Counted from the stretch's first letter, positions 1 to 10,518 are shown. The stretch is DNA of 41,311 bases from Polyangiaceae bacterium (GCA_016929495.1 JAFGIS010000186.1:1-41311), one strand, 5' to 3'. Notes: generated from the sequence alone by a model not told the origin. Program-made: numbers and translations.

Positions 1-20
1 GCACCAATCAGTTTGCCAAC

Positions 21-154
21 CGCGGCGGCGACGCCGAAAACGCACCCCTCGGCGGGCGAGGGTGCGTTTTCGGCGTCGCCTCTGGCGTGGTCTGCTGCGT
101 GTTCGGTGCTCTAGGTCCTTGTTTTGTGCGCGGCAATCAAACTGATTGCCGCTC
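21..154 (+). repeat. Dispersed two-hairpin repeat, family A, copy 1
   Basis: This element has two hairpins. The large one has perfect 21-bp arms (27-47 and 60-80, beginning GGCGACGCCGAAAACG) around a 12-nt loop. The small one has 10-bp arms (130-139 and 143-152, GCGGCAATCA) around the loop AAC. A second copy in inverted orientation lies at 24133-24264 and matches along almost the whole length, including the spacer between the hairpins. No transposase is nearby and the element has no coding potential of its own. It could be a REP/MITE-like non-autonomous element or a transcribed structured element. The match is seen directly; the function is unknown. Confidence 0.85.
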
Positions 155-195
155 TAGACCTTGCTGTCGTCAACCAGCGGAGTCAGGATTCGCAC

Positions 196-993
196 ATGGG
201 CACCAGCGATATCGATGCGCTACTCGACCGCCACCGCGACAAGTTCCGCAGGCTCGTCCGGCAGCTCGTCGCCGAGGAGCAGGGCCCTGATCCGTTTGCG
301 TTCCCCCTTGGCCAGTATCGGGGACTATCCACGCGCGAGCGACTCGAGATCGTGCGCCGAGCCGGGGCGATTGCACGGGATCGCGTCGATGAGGAGCTCC
401 GCAGGCGAGGCGCGGCGTGGATCGTGCTGCTCGGAGACAGAGTGGTAGCCGAGTCGACCGAGATCGGCACCTGTCCGACAGCCGAAGACGTGCTGGCCCT
501 GGGGCAGGAAGAAGATCGAGTTCCCTTCCTTTTCGAGGCTCCGCTGGTGGAGGAGGTACCGACGGCATCGCGGTGGGCGCCGATTGGCGCCGCTGATGCC
601 TACCCGACGGTACCGCTCACGATCAACGCCGAACAGCTGGACGCGGATCTGGATACTGGGTCACACGGAACATTTCTCGATGCACGGTTCTTGTCGCTCG
701 AGGCGCCAACGTGGTTCGAAGGACGCCATCTTGGTCAGGTGTTTCACTGGAGTCCCGGCCGCGCACGCCTGGCGCTTCGCGCTGCGGCGGATCCTGTCGA
801 GCTCGATCTCCCCGCACGGTTCGTTGCGGATTGGAGTGCCTCGCCGTTCGTACGTATCAACGCCTCGCGCTTGGCATTGGTGGGTCGGGACCTGCTCCGC
901 GCGTTCGGACTCCGTGTCCCACTTGCCTCGCCCGAGCAAACGACGACCGTGACTGGCGCTTGTCGACAACGCTCCGAAGCGAGCTCGCCGTAG
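196..993 (+). CDS. DUF5678-like / retropepsin-like aspartyl protease family protein
   Basis: The protein has 265 residues, starting at the ATG at 196. An upstream in-frame start at 124 would lie inside the family A repeat, so it is less likely. The N-terminal half (about residues 40-120) resembles a DUF5678-type module, with the pattern AAWIVLLGDRVVAES. The C-terminal half looks like a single-lobe retropepsin fold: a DTGS catalytic-type motif at residues 153-156 followed by a hydrophobic ALVGRDLLRAFGLRV segment at about 227-241, which matches the second conserved strand and helix of retropepsin-like proteins. No signal peptide or membrane segment is seen, so the protein is probably cytoplasmic. 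Such proteases act as dimers; the substrate is unknown. Family assignment is moderately sure and activity is inferred from the DTG motif only. Confidence 0.75.
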   Translation: MGTSDIDALLDRHRDKFRRLVRQLVAEEQGPDPFAFPLGQYRGLSTRERLEIVRRAGAIARDRVDEELRRRGAAWIVLLGDRVVAESTEIGTCPTAEDVLALGQEEDRVPFLFEAPLVEEVPTASRWAPIGAADAYPTVPLTINAEQLDADLDTGSHGTFLDARFLSLEAPTWFEGRHLGQVFHWSPGRARLALRAAADPVELDLPARFVADWSASPFVRINASRLALVGRDLLRAFGLRVPLASPEQTTTVTGACRQRSEASSP

Positions 994-1039
994 ACGGGCT
1001 GCGCGTAGTCCACCGCCCCGGGGGCCTCAGGATCGCCGA

Positions 1040-1056
1040 CTGAGCCTCGGGCTCAG
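1040..1056. terminator. Hairpin between converging reading frames
   Basis: A perfect 7-bp stem CTGAGCC/GGCTCAG encloses the loop TCG, and is followed by the 12-bp palindrome GGCCGTACGGCC at 1058-1069. It lies 47 bp after the stop of the retropepsin-like gene and about 20 bp after the stop of a leftward remnant reading frame. It has no U-tract, so a bidirectional stem-loop 3' end is only an inference. Confidence 0.4.
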
Positions 1057-1075
1057 CGGCCGTACGGCCCAGAGG

Positions 1076-1273
1076 TCAGCTTTTTGCACCCGGCGCGGCC
1101 GCGTCGCCGGCTTCGTCGCTGTCCGCTTCCTGGCCTTGCTCGGCGTCGGCTGCGCTTACGGCGAGCATCCCGAACTGCTTGCCCAACGCGGTGCCGTTGC
1201 TCCAAAGAGGGGCCTGCACGATGTCGAGGCTCCGCATGAGCACGATGTTGGCGTCGAGCGTCGCCTCGGTCAG
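1076..1273 (-). pseudogene. Possible remnant of a leftward gene (C-terminal fragment)
   Basis: Reading leftward from about 1273 to a TGA at 1076-1078 gives about 65 residues with natural-looking composition. The stretch runs LTEATLDANIVLMRSLDIV, then QAPLWSNGTALGKQFGMLAV, then an acidic Ala/Asp/Glu-rich tail. The ATG at 1237 could start a 53-residue protein, but the similar-looking upstream residues suggest a truncated longer gene. Farther upstream the frame becomes Arg/Pro-rich shadow sequence opposite the Uma2 gene. I do not recognise the family. The neighbouring hairpin at 1040-1069 would suit the end of a real transcript. Low certainty. Confidence 0.3.
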
Positions 1274-1453
1274 TCCGGCGCGGGCGCCTGCCAGATGACA
1301 AGAGCGAGCGCCGGTCACACCCGGACGAAAGTCTCCGCGGCGGCGAGACCTCACAGGGCTGGGGGCTCGGCGCGGCCGAGATCGTTCCACCATTCGAAAC
1401 GGGGCTCGGAGCGCTGGTGGCCGAGCGCCTCGACCAGCGCTAGGGTGCCAACG

Positions 1454-2029
1454 GTGACGAGCGTGTTTCCCCTCCACCGATACTCGTATCGCGACTACGT
1501 CGCGCTCGAGCAGGAGAGCCCCATTCGCCACGAGTTCCTCGACGGGGAGATCGTCGCGATGGCAGGAGGGACTCCAGAGCACTCAGCCATGGCAGCGGAG
1601 GTCATCGGCCAGCTCCGGGAGCAAATCCCCGAACGGTGTCGAGTGTTCAGCTCCGATCTCGGAGTGCGCGTCCTCGCTACCGGGCTGGCGACGTACCCAG
1701 ATGCGTCCGTCGTCTGTGGCAGGACCGAGCGCGATCCGGAGAAACCCACCAGCGTCACGAATCCCACTGTGCTGGTGGAGGTGACGAGCGACAGCACGGA
1801 GGCCTACGATCGCGGTCAGAAGCTCGAGCACTACAAGAAGATCGAGAAGCTCCGAGCCGTCGTCATCGTGTCCCATCGCGAGCCTTTGGTTGAAGTCTGG
1901 ACACGCGATGCGGACGGTACATGGATGTCTCGCGAAGTGCGGGCCGGGGAAACCGTGCGGGTTGATCCCGTTGGGGCGCTGCTCGCGGTGGACGCGATCT
2001 ATCGCGCTGCGGCCGAGCCTGCGGAATAG
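1454..2029 (+). CDS. Uma2 family endonuclease-like protein (DUF820)
   Basis: The protein has 191 residues. The GTG at 1454 is chosen because it places the family's RYSYRDYVALEQ opening at the N-terminus; a GTG at 1445 is an alternative. Uma2 (DUF820) proteins have a PD-(D/E)XK nuclease-like fold and are abundant in cyanobacteria and myxobacteria. Visible hallmarks are HEFLDGEIVAM (residues 26-36), DLGVRV (68-73), YPDASVV with Asp83, VLVEVTS with Glu109, and a basic GQKLEHYKKIEKL helix (121-133). The likely active-site set is Asp83, Glu109 and a following Lys. No toxin or antitoxin partner is adjacent, and the substrate is unknown for most members. Family assignment is secure and nuclease activity is inferred. 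Confidence 0.88.
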   Translation: MTSVFPLHRYSYRDYVALEQESPIRHEFLDGEIVAMAGGTPEHSAMAAEVIGQLREQIPERCRVFSSDLGVRVLATGLATYPDASVVCGRTERDPEKPTSVTNPTVLVEVTSDSTEAYDRGQKLEHYKKIEKLRAVVIVSHREPLVEVWTRDADGTWMSREVRAGETVRVDPVGALLAVDAIYRAAAEPAE

Positions 2030-2703
2030 CGAGTCCGACCACCCCTGCGCGGCGAGCATGCAGCGTGGAACGTGATCGTGGTAGTTTCGATCTGGGGCGC
2101 CCAGCGAAAACGCGGCCCGAAGTTGTGACTCTCCCTTCTTCGCCGCCGTCTGAGAACGCGGCTAGACTCGAGAATGTGCCTGGTCTTGCCGCTGCCGTCG
2201 CCGTCCTGCTCCGCCTGTGAGCGCGGGCGTGCGTGCTGCTCGCCTGCACTGCGACGACGCTGTGCATGGCGAGCATCGCGTCCCTCGTCGCCCTGTTCCG
2301 CCGCCGGTGTGCTGTGCTGTTGCTGCGTGATGAATCGTCCGAGAATCATCGCGTGACAGACTCCTGGATACCGCGGGTCTCCACGAGGACCGCGGCCCGG
2401 AGCGGCGGCACCGGCAGGTGGGAGCTGCTCGAGTCACGAAAGAGCGGGACGAGATTCTCACCCTGATTGCTTTTGCGGGGTTCAAGGCCGGACAGCCCTT
2501 CCTCAAGGGTCCGTCGTGGCGAATACGCGTCTACGGAAAGGCCGCCACCGAGCAGCTCCTGAATGCCTTCCACGCCCGCCGGCCGCGGAAACGCCAGAAG
2601 CACGGCTGTGGACCTTGGGCGGCACGAGTCGGGCGCTTGCTGCTTGCCCGGTCGTCGGGGTGGAAGATCCCCCCGTCCGTCACACCAAGCGCGCAACTCG
2701 AGT
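2030..2703. other. Long convergent intergenic gap
   Basis: This 674-bp gap separates the Uma2 gene from the 3' end of recN. No reading frame is convincing. The least unlikely is rightward from about 2439: it opens VTKERDEILTLIAFAGFKAG, shows G/C-rich third positions for about 55 codons, then turns Arg-rich and would run about 260 bp into recN on the other strand. It may be a decayed gene. No copy of the window's repeat families was found here. Confidence 0.4.
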
Positions 2704-4440
2704 CTACTGAGCACCCGGCTTCCGCCGTGAAGCGCCGCGTGCCGGTGCCGCTCGCTTCGGCCCTCGGGCTTCTTCGAGCAGCTGCCGAGCATGCTGCAGA
2801 GCCGTGTCCGAGACGCGGGAACCGCCGAGCATGCGTGCCATCTCGGCGATGCGCTCGGCTTCGTCGAGCCGGGCTACTCGCGTCACCGTGCGGCCAGCCT
2901 GGCTCCGCTTGTCGACCCGGAAGTGGGCGTCGGCGAAGGCGGCGATCTGCGGCAAGTGAGTGATGCATAGCACCTGATGGTGCCGCGCGGCGCGGCTGAG
3001 CCGGTTGCCGATGGCTTCGGCGACGGCGCCTCCCACGCCGGCGTCCACTTCGTCGAAGACATAGGTCGAAACCTGATCGCCGGCTGCCAGAGTGCCCTTC
3101 AGCGCCAACAGCACGCGCGACAGCTCACCGCCAGAAGCCACGCGAGTCAGCGGAGCCAGGGGTTCACCTGGGTTGGCAGAGAAAAGGAACTCGACTCGGT
3201 CGAGCCCCCTCGGGCCGAGCTGCTCTGGAGCCTGAAGCTCGACGCGCGCTTCCAGGCGCGCGCTCGGCATGCACAGCGCGCCTAGCTCGCGCTCCAGAGC
3301 GTTCCCGAGGCCGGTCGCCGCGCGCACTCGTGCTTCGGACAGCGCATAGGCCAGCCTCAACGCCTGCTCACGAGCCGCTTCGGCCTGCTGTTCGAGCTCG
3401 CGAAGCCGCGATTCGAGGTTCTCGAGACTTTGGAGCTCGTTTCTCAGGTTCGCGGCGACCGCCGCCAAGTCGTCCGGCTCGACACCGTGCTTGCGCCGCA
3501 GCCGGGTCAGGTCGTGGAGCCTCTGTTCGGCAACGTCGAGCTCGGCCGGGTCGACCTCGAGCTCGCGCGAAAGGCGATGCGCGGTTCGTAGGGCTTCATC
3601 GCACGCGGACTGAGCCACCATCAGCTGCTCGACGATGCTGGCGAGGTGGGCCGACTCGCTCGTGCCACGGCGTCCTCGTTCGACGAGCGTCCCCAGAGTG
3701 GTGAGTACCGAGCCCTCGGATTCCGAGAGCCGCTCGTCGAGCATGGCCGCGTACTGTGCCCAGCCGTGCGCGTTGCGCAGAAGGGAGACCTGCCGCTCGA
3801 CGGCCGCCAGCTCACCGCGCTGGGGGTTGACGCGTTCCAGTTCCTCGAGTTGGAATCGCAGGTAGTCCGCGCGCTGCGCGGCATCGCCGGTTCGGCTGCG
3901 AAGCGTCTCGATCGCGGACATGCATTGTCGGTACGCCCCGTAGCTCGACCCGTACAGCGCCAGATCCGGTCCAAGCCCGGCATAGCTGTCGAGCAGCTCC
4001 ATGTGCCCGGTCACTCGAGTCAGTGAGTGGTACTCGTGCTGGCTGCAGATATCGATCAGCTGCTCGCCGACTTCGGTGAGCACACCGAGCGTCGTAAGCT
4101 GGGCTTGAACGAAGCTCCTTCCTTTGCCGGAGCTCGGCAGCACGCGCTGCAGGACGAGCTCGGGAAGCGAGCCGCAGCTGACTCCCCGTTCGGTGAGCAA
4201 CGCCGTGATCCGGTCGTTCGTCGATTCACCGAGCTCGAGCTGGGCATCCACGACGGCCGCTTCGTCACCGCTGCGGACCAGCTCGCTCTTCCCTCGACCA
4301 CCGCGCAGAAGGGCAAGGGCATCCACGATGATGGACTTGCCTGCGCCGGTCTCACCCGTGAGGACGTTCAGCCCCGGCGAGAACTCGAGGGTGACGTCGT
4401 CGAGCAGCGCGAGACCGCGAACGCGCAGGTACGAAAGCAT
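2704..4440 (-). CDS. recN: DNA repair protein RecN
   Basis: The protein has 578 residues, close to the usual RecN length. RecN is an SMC-like ATPase acting at DNA double-strand breaks during recombinational repair, in the cytoplasm on the nucleoid. The Walker A motif GETGAGKS lies at residues 29-36, the ABC signature SGGELS at about 436-441 and the Walker B motif YVFDEVDAGVGG at about 460-471, followed by a CITHLPQIA switch region. The middle is Leu/Glu/Arg-rich and heptad-like, as expected for the coiled coil. The ATG at 4440 gives the canonical N-terminal strand MLSYLRVRGLALLD. The last 20 residues are a basic, low-complexity tail. A divergent lipoprotein gene starts 183 bp away. No LexA-type box was identified. 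Confidence 0.97.
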   Translation of the reverse strand: MLSYLRVRGLALLDDVTLEFSPGLNVLTGETGAGKSIIVDALALLRGGRGKSELVRSGDEAAVVDAQLELGESTNDRITALLTERGVSCGSLPELVLQRVLPSSGKGRSFVQAQLTTLGVLTEVGEQLIDICSQHEYHSLTRVTGHMELLDSYAGLGPDLALYGSSYGAYRQCMSAIETLRSRTGDAAQRADYLRFQLEELERVNPQRGELAAVERQVSLLRNAHGWAQYAAMLDERLSESEGSVLTTLGTLVERGRRGTSESAHLASIVEQLMVAQSACDEALRTAHRLSRELEVDPAELDVAEQRLHDLTRLRRKHGVEPDDLAAVAANLRNELQSLENLESRLRELEQQAEAAREQALRLAYALSEARVRAATGLGNALERELGALCMPSARLEARVELQAPEQLGPRGLDRVEFLFSANPGEPLAPLTRVASGGELSRVLLALKGTLAAGDQVSTYVFDEVDAGVGGAVAEAIGNRLSRAARHHQVLCITHLPQIAAFADAHFRVDKRSQAGRTVTRVARLDEAERIAEMARMLGGSRVSDTALQHARQLLEEARGPKRAAPARGASRRKPGAQ

Positions 4441-4623
4441 GGTGGGGTTATACGCGATGGCAGCCTCGCGCGGATTGGGGTTGCATGCTGCCGCGCGGAT
4501 GCGCCCGACGGTGCAGCGGCGTCCGAGCGCACAAGGCCGGCGGTTCGGTCAACCAAGGAGCTTGGCTTCTTCGTGTCATGCGCCTGGGCGAGCGCCCCGA
4601 CCCGTTGTGGTAGAAGACCTGGA

Positions 4624-5061
4624 ATGCGACATCGCGTGCTCCTACTCACCGTGGCCGCGTGGCTGGCGCTGAGCGGCTGCAACCGCGCCAGGAAGGCCGA
4701 GGAATGCAGCCGATTCATCGACAAGGTGAATGGTGCTCTCCGGCAAATCGAGCACAACACGCAGACGGAGGCGCAGGACGATTCCGCGGCGGTCGCCGAG
4801 ATGAGGCGCCTCGCTGATCAGTACGACACCCTGGCTCACGACGTGGGCGCGCTGAAGATCTCCAGCCGTCAGCTCCGAGTCCATGCGCTCGAGTATCGTC
4901 GCATGGCCAACAGTGCAGCTTCAGCGGCGCGACATGTCGCCGCTGCCGTGCAATCCAAGGATATCCAAGAAGCGACGGAGGCCCAGAACGCGTTCGATCA
5001 GATCGTGAAGCAGGAAGATCAGCTGGTCGCCCGGATCAACGCCTTCTGCCAGAAGTCGTAG
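4624..5061 (+). CDS. Small helical lipoprotein of unknown function
   Basis: The protein has 145 residues. The ATG at 4624 gives a short type II signal peptide, MRHRVLLLTVAAWLALSGC, with lipobox LSGC and lipidated Cys19. The mature part is highly charged and predicted to be helical, with no recognisable domain; it resembles small myxobacterial lipoproteins predicted to form helical bundles. Only Cys29 and Cys142 remain in the mature chain besides the lipid anchor. The gene converges on uvrB with 16 bp between the stop codons. The function is unknown. The alternative upstream in-frame start would bury the signal peptide and is rejected. Confidence 0.82.
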   Translation: MRHRVLLLTVAAWLALSGCNRARKAEECSRFIDKVNGALRQIEHNTQTEAQDDSAAVAEMRRLADQYDTLAHDVGALKISSRQLRVHALEYRRMANSAASAARHVAAAVQSKDIQEATEAQNAFDQIVKQEDQLVARINAFCQKS

Positions 5062-5077
5062 ACTGGGGCCCCGTTCA

Positions 5078-7189
<2,112 letters not shown>

Positions 7190-7457
7190 GGGACCAACGA
7201 GGTTATCGCGTTCCTCGAGCCGCTGCCGATTCAAGACCACATGATCCAACAAACCCTGCGGCTGACCTGACCTGCGGCATGGGAGGCTCACAGAGCGTCA
7301 GGGCGGCGGAGGGGAATGCTCGCCGCACGAGCCCCGTCGCATGCGCGAGGGATCGAACTCTGGGCCGGATGGCGCTGTCGACTCCGCGCTTCTCGACGCG
7401 GGGCTCCGACGCCGCACCTCGGTGTCAGCCGTCCGGCCCCGTCAGAACTCGTCGGAC

Positions 7458-7478
7458 CTAGGGCGGATCCGCGCCTAG
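7458..7478 (-). terminator. Stem-loop at the rpsI stop codon
   Basis: The 10-bp palindrome GCGGATCCGC is flanked by CTAGG/CCTAG arms with one bulged G, forming a long GC-rich stem-loop that overlaps the rpsI TAG at 7475-7477. No T-run follows on the minus strand, so a classic intrinsic terminator is not shown. It may instead stabilise the 3' end of the ribosomal protein mRNA. Confidence 0.35.
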
Positions 7479-7864
7479 CGTTTGGAGTACTGGAACCTCT
7501 TGCGCGCCCCAGGACGCCCGTACTTCTTGCGCTCCTTGTTGCGGGCATCCCGTGTGAGATAGCCGGCACGTTTGAGCGCTCGGCGTCGCTCGATGTCCTC
7601 GAGGCAGAGAGCCCGGGCGATACCGTGGCGCATGGCCTCGGCCTGTGCGCTGTGGCCGCCTCCAGCCACGGTGGCGGTGACGTCGTATTTGTCCCCGAGC
7701 TCGAGCAACTCGAGTGACTGGCGCACCACCATCCGCGACGTTTCGCGCTCGAAGAACTCCTCGGCGCTGCGACCGTTGACCTCTACTCGACCCGTGCCAG
7801 CCGTGATCCAGACCCGGGCCACCGCCGTCTTGCGCTTGCCTGTGGCGTACGTTTGCGTTGACAT
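7475..7864 (-). CDS. rpsI: 30S ribosomal protein S9
   Basis: The protein has 129 residues, the usual length. S9 binds 16S rRNA in the head of the small subunit, with its C-terminal tail reaching the P-site tRNA. The family signatures are all present: an N-terminal [14 protein letters not shown], a central [19 protein letters not shown], and the terminal [17 protein letters not shown] ending in the conserved basic SKR. The gene follows rplM with an 18-bp gap, the standard rplM-rpsI operon order, and is probably translated from the same mRNA. Nothing is unusual in the sequence. Confidence 0.98.
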   Translation of the reverse strand: MSTQTYATGKRKTAVARVWITAGTGRVEVNGRSAEEFFERETSRMVVRQSLELLELGDKYDVTATVAGGGHSAQAEAMRHGIARALCLEDIERRRALKRAGYLTRDARNKERKKYGRPGARKRFQYSKR

Positions 7865-7882
7865 GACAGATTCTGGGCCTTC

Positions 7883-8317
7883 CTAGAGCGCAAGGGGCTC
7901 GGGGCGCTGCGCCTTGTGCGGATGATCCGCCGAGCTGTAGATCTTGAGCTTGGTGAGCAGCTGCCGGCCGAGTACGTTCTTCGGCAGCATTCCCCTGACT
8001 GCGAGCCGAAGGGGGAGCTCGGGGTGGCGGCCGAGGACTTCCGCGTAGGTACGCTTGTAGATGCCGCCCGGATGACCCGTGTGGCGGTAGTACATCTTGG
8101 TGCCGGTCTTGGTGCCCGTGAGCTTCGCCTTGTTCGCGTTGACCACGATGACGAAATCGCCTGCGTCCACATGGGGGGTGAAGATCGCCTTGTGCTTGCC
8201 GCGAAGCACACTGGCCACCTTGGTTGCTATCCGGCCGAGGGGTTGCCCAGCCGCGTCGACAACCCACCATTTTCGGGTCTCGCGGACCGCGAGCGGCTTT
8301 GCCACGTACGTTCGCAT
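7883..8317 (-). CDS. rplM: 50S ribosomal protein L13
   Basis: The protein has 144 residues, the normal length for L13, an early-assembly protein of the large subunit that binds 23S rRNA. The family landmarks are WWVVDAAGQPLGRIATKVA near the N-terminus, the central AGDFVIVVNANKAKLTG, KMYYRHTGHPGG, and the RGMLPKNVLGRQLLTKLKIY segment near the C-terminus. It is the first gene of the rplM-rpsI operon. A GAAGGT-type ribosome-binding site lies upstream of the ATG at 8317. The leader contains a strong hairpin (8346-8364) and a promoter candidate (8381-8409), consistent with leader-based control of the operon, which is an inference. Confidence 0.98.
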   Translation of the reverse strand: MRTYVAKPLAVRETRKWWVVDAAGQPLGRIATKVASVLRGKHKAIFTPHVDAGDFVIVVNANKAKLTGTKTGTKMYYRHTGHPGGIYKRTYAEVLGRHPELPLRLAVRGMLPKNVLGRQLLTKLKIYSSADHPHKAQRPEPLAL

Positions 8318-8345
8318 GTGCTGCTGACCTTCTCTGCCGCGCGGA

Positions 8346-8364
8346 CAGGCCCGTCCCGGGCCTG
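8346..8364 (-). promoter_or_regulatory. Leader hairpin upstream of rplM
   Basis: A perfect 8-bp GC-rich stem, CAGGCCCG/CGGGCCTG, with a 3-nt loop lies in the predicted 5' leader 29 bp before the rplM start codon and downstream of the candidate promoter. Ribosomal protein leaders with hairpins (including L13 leaders in some bacteria) are often autoregulatory. Family membership is not established here. Confidence 0.45.
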
Positions 8365-8380
8365 AACCAACGGGGGCGGT

Positions 8381-8409
8381 TTAGTAGCTGGTGGCGACGA
8401 TCCAGTCAA
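8381..8409 (-). promoter_or_regulatory. Candidate sigma-70 promoter for rplM-rpsI
   Basis: On the minus strand TTGACT (8404-8409) is separated by 17 bp from TACTAA (8381-8386), placing the transcript start about 55 bp before rplM. The -35 box matches 5 of 6 consensus bases; the -10 box is weak. Confidence 0.45.
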
Positions 8410-8475
8410 GGTGCCTGGCGAGCATCGTGGTACGGCCATTCGGTCGGATGCTAGCGAAGCTAGGGCGTGGCCGCC

Positions 8476-8505
8476 GTGACCTTTCGCGAGCAAACATTCT
8501 ATAAT
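8476..8505 (+). promoter_or_regulatory. Candidate promoter for the HD-GYP/receiver/DUF4388 gene
   Basis: A perfect TATAAT (8500-8505) stands in an AT-rich patch that is unusual for this GC-rich window. GTGACC (8476-8481) lies 18 bp upstream as a weak -35. Transcription would begin about 65 bp before the ATG at 8578. The match supports choosing 8578 rather than an upstream start that would overlap the promoter. Confidence 0.6.
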
Positions 8506-8577
8506 GCTTTCGCGTGGTTCTCAGCGGGCCGTCGTGGCTTGCCGAGAGCGCCGCGGGCGGCCACGCCGAACGACACC

Positions 8578-10518
8578 ATGCACCCGACGGGAAACATCCG
8601 TCTGCTCGACAAGATGGTCGAGGAAGGGCTCATCAGCGCCGAGCAGCGGGAGACCGCCCTCAGTTCGACGCAGCTCGGTGAGCGGATGGAGGAGGCCCTG
8701 CTGGAAATCGGGGCTGTCGAGGAACCGCAGCTTCTGAAGTACCTCGCGGCCCACCACCGGACACGCTTCGTAGCGACGGAGAAACTCGCGCGGGCCGATA
8801 TCGACCGCGCGACCCTCGAGAAGGTGCCTCAGAAGCTCGCTGATCAGCACACGGTCTTCCCCGTCATGTATGACGCTCAAGCCGGCGTTCTGTCGGTCGT
8901 GACGCCGGACCCCGACAACGTCGCAGCGCTGCAGGAGGTGCAGCTGGTTTCGGGAGCGAAGCAGGTGCGGGCGTTCCTGGGTCGGCCGAAGGGCGTGCGT
9001 GCCGCGGTCGCCAAGGCGTACCACGGCGACATCCATGCCTTTGCCACCATCGACCGCACGGCCCACGAGCAATTCGCGACCATGCTCAACATCTACGAGC
9101 GCAACCTCGTGAGCGAAGAGAGCATGGTCACGGCGCTGGCGTCAGAAGCAGTTGCCAAGGAGCGTGTCATCTCGGGTGGCGATCTCGAGCACCCCGGTCT
9201 CCGTTCGGCTGAGAGCGCCGAGGGGCTCACCAGTGAGGCGTATCTCGAGACGCTGAACGTCCTGGTCAGCCTGCTCGAGAACAACCGCACCGATCTGCGT
9301 GGTCACTCGGCTCACGTCGCGCGGCTGATGAAGAAGATCGCCGAACGGCTCGGACTCTCGCCGGTGCACCGTGCCACGCTCATGATCGCCGGACACATAC
9401 ATGACCTCGGGAAGATGGGAGCGTATCACCTGACGGCGCTCAACGTGGCCGACTACGATGGGCACCGGGCCTCGGCGCAGAAGGCATTCAACGTGCCGCT
9501 CCGGCTGCTCGAGGCGGTGAAGCTGCCGCAAGAGACCCTCAACGGCGTGCGGAGCATGTACGAGCGCTGCGATGGCCAAGGCTTCCCGGATGGACAGCGC
9601 GGCAAGGAGATCCCGCTTGGGGCGAGGCTACTCGCCATCGCGGACACCTACGCGGATCTGACGCAGAACCCGCGCAACCCATTTCGCAAGACGCTGCGTC
9701 CGGTTGCCGCGTGCGACGTGCTCGCCAACCACAAGGGCAAGGTGTTCGACCCGAACCTCGTCGATCTGTTCCGTCACACGGTCACCGGTGAGGATCTCAA
9801 AGCTCGGCTGTTGGCACAGCGCTACCGGGTGCTCGTGCTCGACCCCGATCCGGAGGAAACGACGATCCTGGAGCTGCGCCTCATCGAACAGGGCTTCGAG
9901 GTGCGTCAGGCTCGAGCCGCCGAGCACGCACTGAAGATGCTCGCCGCCGGCGAAGTGGAGCTGGTCGTGAGCGAGCTCGACCTGGGTCAGCAAGATGGGC
10001 TCAAGTTGCTGGCCGAAGTGAGGCGCAACCCCTGGGGCGAATCGATGCCGTGGATCGTTCTGACCGGGCGCTCGAGCCGCGAGGACGCTCAGCGCGCGTT
10101 CGAACTCGGCGCAGCCGACTTCATGAACAAGCCGGTGAGCCCCGATCTTCTGGTGGCCAAGGCCAAGCAGATACTGGAGCGGCAGGTCGGCCGGGCAGGA
10201 ACGCGTGGCGTGTCGGGCTCTCTGCAGGAGATGAGCCTTCCAGACATCGTTCAGGTGCTCTGGCACGGCCGAAAGTCGGGCTCGCTCAAGATCCGCGCCA
10301 AGGGGGAATCGGGCGAGATCCACTTCGTAGAGGGCAACATACACAACGCCCTCTGGGGTACGTTGCGCGGTGAAGAGGCGTTCTACGCCATGCTGACGCT
10401 CACCGACGGGGAATTTGCGCTCGACCCGACGCTCGCGGAGACCCAACAGGTCATCAACTCGAACCCCGAAGCGTTGCTTCTGGAGGGGATGCGCCGGCTC
10501 GATGAGGCCGGCCGCTGA
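8578..10518 (+). CDS. MshEN / degenerate HD-GYP / receiver / DUF4388 regulator
   Basis: The protein has 646 residues and four domains. Residues 5-155 resemble the MshEN (type II secretion E, N-terminal) domain, which binds c-di-GMP in some proteins. Residues 225-400 are an HD-GYP-like domain: the HD dyad is kept (HIHDLGK, 273-279), but HHExxDGxGYP is degenerate, reading MYERCDGQGFP at 327-337. Residues 415-535 are a response-regulator receiver. Its phospho-acceptor position holds Glu466 instead of Asp and one acidic-pocket Asp is Pro423, while Thr496 and Lys518 are kept. Residues 545-646 are DUF4388 (PATAN). A cytoplasmic c-di-GMP-sensing role without normal hydrolysis or phosphorylation is inferred. 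The start at 8578 is set by the TATAAT box at 8500-8505. Confidence 0.85.
   Translation: MHPTGNIRLLDKMVEEGLISAEQRETALSSTQLGERMEEALLEIGAVEEPQLLKYLAAHHRTRFVATEKLARADIDRATLEKVPQKLADQHTVFPVMYDAQAGVLSVVTPDPDNVAALQEVQLVSGAKQVRAFLGRPKGVRAAVAKAYHGDIHAFATIDRTAHEQFATMLNIYERNLVSEESMVTALASEAVAKERVISGGDLEHPGLRSAESAEGLTSEAYLETLNVLVSLLENNRTDLRGHSAHVARLMKKIAERLGLSPVHRATLMIAGHIHDLGKMGAYHLTALNVADYDGHRASAQKAFNVPLRLLEAVKLPQETLNGVRSMYERCDGQGFPDGQRGKEIPLGARLLAIADTYADLTQNPRNPFRKTLRPVAACDVLANHKGKVFDPNLVDLFRHTVTGEDLKARLLAQRYRVLVLDPDPEETTILELRLIEQGFEVRQARAAEHALKMLAAGEVELVVSELDLGQQDGLKLLAEVRRNPWGESMPWIVLTGRSSREDAQRAFELGAADFMNKPVSPDLLVAKAKQILERQVGRAGTRGVSGSLQEMSLPDIVQVLWHGRKSGSLKIRAKGESGEIHFVEGNIHNALWGTLRGEEAFYAMLTLTDGEFALDPTLAETQQVINSNPEALLLEGMRRLDEAGR

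Noticed and set aside
2418..2963. Rightward reading frame overlapping the recN 3' end
   Set aside because: It overlaps recN by about 260 bp on the opposite strand, has a basic low-complexity second half and no recognised domain.
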